Shown here in pieces: positions 6,602 to 10,563 of a stretch of DNA of 10,563 nt. The stretch covers positions 1 to 10,563 of the forward strand of contig JAJFMK010000207.1 of assembly GCA_021772215.1 (NCBI GenBank), in the 5' to 3' direction. The translations under genes were made by a program, and so were the position numbers. The stretch comes from Chlamydiota bacterium. Lineage in GTDB: Bacteria; Chlamydiota; Chlamydiia; Chlamydiales; JAJFMK01. Below the pieces are notes generated by a model. It worked only from the letters and a program-made list of their open reading frames with translations. It was not told the origin of the DNA and ran no database searches. How positions within the stretch are numbered: the stretch's first letter is position 1; the number at the start of each line of letters is the position of its first letter.

Positions 6602-8437
6602 TTAAGCAATTGCACACTGGTTCTCATTGCGAGCTGCATGCACTTCTACAGCTCTTCTTGCAACGTGGTTAAGAGCTTGAATATGGACTAAGCCAAAGCC
6701 ATATCTTTGATCCCAACTACCAGTCTCATCGAGTTTACGACTCGAATCGATAAGAATAGCTCGTATTTGATCAATTGTGAGGTTGACATTTCGCGCTTTT
6801 GCAAAACCTAAGATGCGGGCAATCAATCCTGTTACAACGGGGGCTGCCATGCTTGTTCCAGACATTTTGGTTGTTCTATCAAATGTTCCTGAGTCTGCAG
6901 CAAATATATCAGATCCAGGTGCGCTAACTTCAGGTTTTTCTCTTAAATCACGAGTAGGTCCTGCGCTTGAAAAGCTGGAAATAGGCCTTCCATCGACGCG
7001 CGCATTGTAGGAACCCACAACAATGCTTTCATGACCCGTAGAAAGGGATCCTAGGGTGAAGTCACCTTGAGATCGTCCAAAATTAGATCTTCCGTGGTCA
7101 TCCCGTTCAATCCAAGCTTGAAATTTCCCCTCTCGTTGAATTTTCTTTCCAAATAACCTGATAGTCCAGGGAAAATCGCTGTGGTACGTTGGTCCTTTCC
7201 ATTGAGATGGAGCGTGTTGAAAAATATGAATTACATTGTCTCCATTATTAGGATCTTTTTTTCTATGGCTTACGTAGCCGACAAGTTTTCGCTGACCTCG
7301 TTCATTTTTATAAAGATACCCGTTCTCTCCTAAGTTCATGGTTGCAACTAATTGATTGTCTGAATCGAGTATCTGAAGGGTAAATTCATCTTGCCCTGAA
7401 TACCAAATTTCTATTTCGTTAGGTGTTCTATCTCTAGAAGAAAAGTTCCATTCAATGTCTGTATTTTGGTTTAGTACAACTTGCCCTAATTGGTGCATTC
7501 TATCCTGATACGAATTTCCAGCGGCGATCACAACGGCACGATTTGGTCGTTCTCTCACCATTGCATCGAGGGCTTGCTCAACGGGGTTGGTTCCATCATG
7601 AGGACCTCCATTTGTCCCAAGACTTAAGTTCACAACGCATGGTCTATTACCAGCTTTCGCAAAAATATACCTAACAGCCTCGATAACTCTAACCGAGTCT
7701 CCAAAATCTGTAGTGACAACACCTTGAACGGTCCTGGGTGATTGAGTAGCAAGCTCCACAAAAACAAGATCAGTTTTTGGTGCCACTCCGGGTGCTGCTC
7801 CACTACCAGCTGCAATATCCATCACATGGGTCCCATGAGAAGCGCTTCCTGGAGAATATCCTAAGTATCCATAGGGATTATTAGTGTTGAGCGCGGTATT
7901 AATATCTGCTTGCGAGTAATCCCTTCCATAACCAAAAGGACTCATTTGATTTGGTACTCCTCCTTGATTCCATAATGAAAGAAGGCGCGTTCTTCCCTGT
8001 AGGCTACGGAAATTAGCATGGGCAAAATCACCACCATAATCAACTACCCCAACAACGACACCAGCCCCTCCTTGATTAAACACATGATTTGCAGGTGTAA
8101 CATTAATAGAAGAAAGAAGGCCAATATCCGGCAGTGTATTCCTTAACAGGGGCCTAACAGCGTAAGCGATTTTAAGGCTAATCACGAAGGTTTGGTTTTT
8201 TATTGGTAGTACGTTTGAGAGTAAAACCCTAGCCGTAATGATATGCAGATTGCGATCAGGGATAACAGCGCATGTTAAGATATTAGGCAGCCTACTCCAA
8301 AGGTCAAGGCGGTTTACTTTTGCGATTACTGCTACCACAGTTTGATTTTGTAGGTGTTCAGGTGTTTTCCAGTAAAGGTCCTGAAATCTTGGATCTATTG
8401 TTGTCATATTTGTGGTTTGAAAATGTATCGTGCTCAT
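6602..8437 (-). CDS. Subtilisin-family (S8) serine protease
   Basis: The 611-residue product is a subtilase that hydrolyses peptide bonds. All active-site residues are in their motifs: Asp133 in GVVDYGGDF, His201 in SHGTHV, oxyanion Asn308 in VVIAAGNS, and Ser529 in SGTSMAAP. Residues 1-115 probably form a propeptide or accessory N-domain. Asn308 and Ser529 are 221 residues apart, far more than in subtilisin; the insert at ~325-455 is rich in beta-type sequence and resembles the jelly-roll insert of Csp-type clostridial subtilases. The N-terminus (MSTIHFQTTN) has no signal peptide or membrane segment, so the enzyme is either cytoplasmic or exported by another route. GAGGAG eight bases upstream supports this start. 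The gene stands alone, with over 500 bases separating it from the giant gene. Substrate is unknown. Confidence 0.9.
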   Translation of the reverse strand: MSTIHFQTTNMTTIDPRFQDLYWKTPEHLQNQTVVAVIAKVNRLDLWSRLPNILTCAVIPDRNLHIITARVLLSNVLPIKNQTFVISLKIAYAVRPLLRNTLPDIGLLSSINVTPANHVFNQGGAGVVVGVVDYGGDFAHANFRSLQGRTRLLSLWNQGGVPNQMSPFGYGRDYSQADINTALNTNNPYGYLGYSPGSASHGTHVMDIAAGSGAAPGVAPKTDLVFVELATQSPRTVQGVVTTDFGDSVRVIEAVRYIFAKAGNRPCVVNLSLGTNGGPHDGTNPVEQALDAMVRERPNRAVVIAAGNSYQDRMHQLGQVVLNQNTDIEWNFSSRDRTPNEIEIWYSGQDEFTLQILDSDNQLVATMNLGENGYLYKNERGQRKLVGYVSHRKKDPNNGDNVIHIFQHAPSQWKGPTYHSDFPWTIRLFGKKIQREGKFQAWIERDDHGRSNFGRSQGDFTLGSLSTGHESIVVGSYNARVDGRPISSFSSAGPTRDLREKPEVSAPGSDIFAADSGTFDRTTKMSGTSMAAPVVTGLIARILGFAKARNVNLTIDQIRAILIDSSRKLDETGSWDQRYGFGLVHIQALNHVARRAVEVHAARNENQCAIA

Positions 8438-8488
8438 TGTGCTGTCTCCTCAGATTAGACTATTTATCAAATTTTTCTTATAAAGATG

Positions 8489-8507
8489 ATCTTAAAGAAT
8501 TTAAGAT
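8489..8507. promoter_or_regulatory. AT-rich palindrome upstream of the protease gene
   Basis: ATCTTAAA and TTTAAGAT form a perfect eight-base inverted repeat with a three-base centre (GAA), 52-70 bases before the protease start, in a strongly AT-rich stretch where its promoter should lie. A weak -10-like TATAAG follows downstream toward the gene. It could be an operator, or may reflect base composition only. Confidence 0.25.
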
Positions 8508-8591
8508 AAATAGCAAGAAATATTTTTAAACAATGAGAAGCTTACAAAACTTGAAAAGGTGGAGTGAAGAAGTGACTGAATTTTCGAGGCC

Positions 8592-8624
8592 AAAAAAAGA
8601 GGGACCCTTAATGGATCCCTCTTT
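8592..8624 (-). terminator. Rho-independent terminator of the porin gene
   Basis: On the minus strand AAAGAGGGATCC pairs with GGGTCCCTCTTT across a five-base loop (ATTAA), 11 of 12 positions pairing, and the stem runs into a stretch of seven T. It begins 23 bases downstream of the porin TAA. This is a textbook intrinsic terminator and separates the porin transcript from the protease gene. Confidence 0.9.
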
Positions 8625-8646
8625 ATTACCTAGTGTCTAGCTTCGG

Positions 8647-9849
8647 TTAGAAGTAGAGACCGACTCTGAACATCAGACCCGCTAAGGAGATGTCAGCGCA
8701 GCGATCAGCTAGGGCAAGTGAGATTGCACCTTGAGCTGTTTCTTGGTTGTCTAGGCCTAGACCTGCAACACGAAGCCCTTTGAACTGGTTGTGGTTGAAG
8801 AAGATATGATTCTCCCAAGCAACGACAACTTCAAACATTGAGCGGTCACAGTTAAAGCCCTGTCTATAGAAAAGACCAAGACTGTAATCTGCTACAGCTT
8901 TAACTGAGCACCAAGAGTCTGTTGAGCTATCAACAGAAAAATCAAGCTCTGGAACGTCGATACTTGGCCCTTCACCACTAGAGAAGCTAAATCTGTTCTT
9001 AGATCTAAACTGCCCGTAAACTAGAGCAATGTTTGCATCTCCGTAGATACCAAAGCCACAACCAAGCTCCCATGTTGAGGAGAGACCTGACTTAAGACCG
9101 AAGCCGTCGTAACAAATTGAAGCATGAGTATCAACAACTAGCTCTTCCTCGATGTCTAGTGTCACATCATAGAGGAAGTTGTATGTGCCGACTGTGTTGA
9201 TTTTAGTATCAAAGTTGTAGTAACGGAAACCGACATAGGGTCTTAAAGTAACCGCGCAACCGATGTAGTACTCACGGGTCGCATCAATATCGATCTGGTT
9301 AAGATCAAGTTTCCAGTTTGCCTTGATATCTCCAGCTGTTGGAATTGTTCCAACTTGGAAAAGGCTAAAAATTAGGTCGTTTGACGGCGCATAGAAGTTG
9401 TTGAACATTGTGAATGTTCCTCCAACTAACGGGTCAAAACCAGAGTTGTCAAACTTGACACGGTCATCCGCATTCGAATGGTAGTAGGTGTAAGTTGCCC
9501 TTAGACCCCAACGGTCACAGTCAAAGTCATAACCTAAAGCGACGCGGAATCCGCTGTTCCATTCATGACAAAGCCCACGAGTGTCAACAGCACCGAAATC
9601 TGGAAAGATATCTTCTGCGTCTAGATCGTAAGTTGTCGCCCAACCCCATGTACCGCACTCCATATTAGATCTAAGGAGCAGATACTCACCAGCAACGTAG
9701 CCATGTCCACAAGGAGAGGGCTCAAGTAGCGGTGGGTTATAAGAGTAGTCGTAGTCGGGGCAGCAACAGTCGTGCCACGACGCTTGTATTGTAAACGGAA
9801 GCACGCTCAAACTTGTAAGGATGACGCGCAGGCATTTCGATTTCAGCAT
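8647..9849 (-). CDS. MOMP-like outer membrane beta-barrel porin (Lpg1974-type)
   Basis: The 400-residue product is probably an outer membrane pore. A signal peptide runs from the basic MLKSKCLR through a hydrophobic core to a likely cut after IQA (residue ~23). The mature start is cysteine-rich (WHDCCCPDYDYSYNPP), and the mature protein has about 13 cysteines. Barrel-type strands such as GFRVALGYDFDCDRWGLRATY and LRPYVGFRYYNF match the Lpg1974/Legionella OMP-like family found in many chlamydia-like bacteria, and the final residues GLYF give the terminal aromatic recognised by BAM. The cysteines suggest disulfide cross-linking, as in the chlamydial outer membrane complex; this is inference. 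An in-frame ATG 18 codons upstream exists, but the perfect AGGAGGT and the signal peptide support this start. It has its own terminator and lies divergent to a polysaccharide export gene. Confidence 0.85.
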   Translation of the reverse strand: MLKSKCLRVILTSLSVLPFTIQASWHDCCCPDYDYSYNPPLLEPSPCGHGYVAGEYLLLRSNMECGTWGWATTYDLDAEDIFPDFGAVDTRGLCHEWNSGFRVALGYDFDCDRWGLRATYTYYHSNADDRVKFDNSGFDPLVGGTFTMFNNFYAPSNDLIFSLFQVGTIPTAGDIKANWKLDLNQIDIDATREYYIGCAVTLRPYVGFRYYNFDTKINTVGTYNFLYDVTLDIEEELVVDTHASICYDGFGLKSGLSSTWELGCGFGIYGDANIALVYGQFRSKNRFSFSSGEGPSIDVPELDFSVDSSTDSWCSVKAVADYSLGLFYRQGFNCDRSMFEVVVAWENHIFFNHNQFKGLRVAGLGLDNQETAQGAISLALADRCADISLAGLMFRVGLYF

Positions 9850-9853
9850 GAAT

Positions 9854-9860
9854 ACCTCCT
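9854..9860 (-). promoter_or_regulatory. Shine-Dalgarno site that fixes the porin start
   Basis: AGGAGGT on the minus strand is a perfect Shine-Dalgarno, four bases before the ATG at 9849-9847. It lies inside the longer open frame that begins at 9903, so it argues against that upstream ATG and for the start that leaves a proper signal peptide. Confidence 0.85.
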
Positions 9861-9918
9861 GAGTGTTTTGCAATCGATATGAGTAATCTAACAACACCCC
9901 CATTTTCTTAAAAGGAAA

Positions 9919-9947
9919 AATCTACTTAACTTTACTTTTTTTTCCAA
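9919..9947 (-). promoter_or_regulatory. Candidate porin promoter
   Basis: On the minus strand TTGGAA (9947-9942) and TAGATT (9924-9919) are separated by exactly 17 bases, each matching four of six consensus bases. Transcription would start near 9912, giving a leader of about 60 bases. An eight-A run overlaps the -35 box and the spacer. This is a pattern match only. Confidence 0.35.
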
Positions 9948-10017
9948 TCCACTCAAGACGCTCGAAGAGAAAGCTCTTTTCTTCAAATTGAAAAAGAGGT
10001 AAAACTTTAGCATCTAT

Positions 10018-10563
10018 ATGCGTATTGTTCCTCTTTCTATTTTAATTACCTTTTTTTTTGCAAGCTGCATGCAACCGATGCGTTATCTTCCTAGTGAAGA
10101 TGCGGAGGAATTTGTCATCGATTCCTATAGAATTCGGCAGGGAAAATTGGCAATTCAGCAGTTACAAGGCATCGAAGTAGATGAATTGTCTTATGAAGAG
10201 ATGTGTGAATATCGCGACGAGATTCATGAGGATGATATTCTCAATATTGCCATTTGGCACCCCTCAAGGCGCGATCTGGTCGACTCCATCCACCTTCTCA
10301 ATGAAAGAGTAGGCTTTCGCATAAAGCAGGGATATATCGATATTCCTGATATTGACCCGATCTATGTCGAGGGAATCACATTAGATGAGGCTAAAGAGGC
10401 GATTCAAGAGGCATTTTTGGAGCATTACAGAGATTTAGAGGTCTTTGTCTCCTACCGCGACCGCCTCTTGCGTAAAGTCGATCTCGCCGGACTCGTTGGG
10501 GTAAATGCTGTTCCTGTAGACGGAAAGATGCGCCTCTTTGAACTTCTCTCCAAAGCACACGTT
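10018..10563 (+). CDS. Wza-type polysaccharide export lipoprotein (3' end beyond window)
   Basis: The first 182 residues are visible and the frame is open to the right edge. A short hydrophobic signal (RIVPLSILITFFFASC) ends in a lipobox-like FASC, so Cys17 is probably lipidated. Next comes the polysaccharide-export domain: DDILNIAIWHPSRRDL matches the family's GDxLxIxVW motif, followed by the IDIPDIDPIYVEGITLDEA region and a strand ending EVFVSYRD; the VDLAGLVG...LFELLSKA part looks like the start of a SLBB-type domain. Wza-family proteins form the outer membrane channel for capsule or exopolysaccharide export. An in-frame TAA at 10000-10002 limits the start to this ATG or later ones, and the signal peptide supports this one. 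Its Shine-Dalgarno is poor: AGAGG lies about 17 bases upstream. It is transcribed divergently from the porin. Confidence 0.8.
   Translation, partial: MRIVPLSILITFFFASCMQPMRYLPSEDAEEFVIDSYRIRQGKLAIQQLQGIEVDELSYEEMCEYRDEIHEDDILNIAIWHPSRRDLVDSIHLLNERVGFRIKQGYIDIPDIDPIYVEGITLDEAKEAIQEAFLEHYRDLEVFVSYRDRLLRKVDLAGLVGVNAVPVDGKMRLFELLSKAHV

Noticed and set aside
6777..7010. Open frame of 77 codons on the plus strand
   Set aside because: It is antisense to the protease active-site region, where conserved motifs explain the sequence fully.
7630..7815. Open frame of 61 codons on the minus strand
   Set aside because: It is an out-of-frame shadow within the protease gene, with no supporting motif.
8320..8529. 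Open frame of 69 codons on the plus strand
   Set aside because: It overlaps the protease start antisense and runs into AT-rich promoter DNA; no ribosome binding site or recognisable product.
9850..9903. An 18-residue N-terminal extension of the porin from the ATG at 9903
   Set aside because: A perfect Shine-Dalgarno sits within the extension and the downstream ATG gives a proper signal peptide; the extension would bury it.
9964..9984. Near-palindromic GAAGAG...CTCTTTTC in the divergent intergenic region
   Set aside because: Only about five pairs hold together and there is no terminator or operator context; it is likely a base-composition effect.
9988..10016. TTGAAA followed after 17 bases by CATCTA as a promoter for the polysaccharide export gene
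   Set aside because: The -10 match is poor, and transcription would start at or past the chosen start codon.
1..10563. CRISPR arrays, tRNA or rRNA genes, or a phage or toxin-antitoxin module
   Set aside because: No regular direct repeats with spacers, no recognisable tRNA or rRNA sequence, and no such protein families were seen on either strand.

Overview
The window looks like part of the chromosome of a chlamydia-like bacterium (Chlamydiota, probably an amoeba-associated Parachlamydiales or Simkania-type lineage). The main clue is a signal-peptide-bearing, cysteine-rich outer membrane beta-barrel resembling the Lpg1974/MOMP-like porins that are expanded in those organisms. A giant surface-type protein built from Ig-like and LVIVD repeats fits the same setting. 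The lineage is inferred from memory of protein families, not from a database search.

Layout. Positions 1-6062 (minus strand) hold about 2,020 codons of one uninterrupted giant gene whose 3' end lies beyond the left edge. It encodes an N-terminal hydrophobic segment, half of an Ig-like domain, about 21 LVIVD-type propeller blades, the other half of that Ig-like domain, nine more Ig-like domains, a membrane segment and a basic tail. Positions 6063-6601 are an intergenic gap with a possible promoter, a short direct repeat, a roughly 163-bp segment bracketed by imperfect inverted repeats (possible insertion-sequence remnant) and a perfect 12-bp hairpin. Positions 6602-8437 (minus) encode a 611-residue subtilisin-family (S8) serine protease with all four active-site residues and a large insert, but no signal peptide. 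A clear rho-independent terminator at 8592-8624 ends the next gene, 8647-9849 (minus), a 400-residue outer membrane porin with a perfect Shine-Dalgarno. Divergent from it, 10018 to the right edge (plus) encodes the first 182 residues of a Wza-type polysaccharide export lipoprotein.

The window has a cell-envelope theme: a very large repeat protein, a protease, a porin and a polysaccharide exporter. Each gene appears to have its own signals, and no tight operon is seen. No complete new defence, secretion or mobile system is visible. The most noteworthy observations are a nine-G homopolymer inside the giant gene, where a one-base gain or loss would quickly stop translation before the C-terminal membrane segment, and an LVIVD propeller region inserted inside an Ig-like domain.
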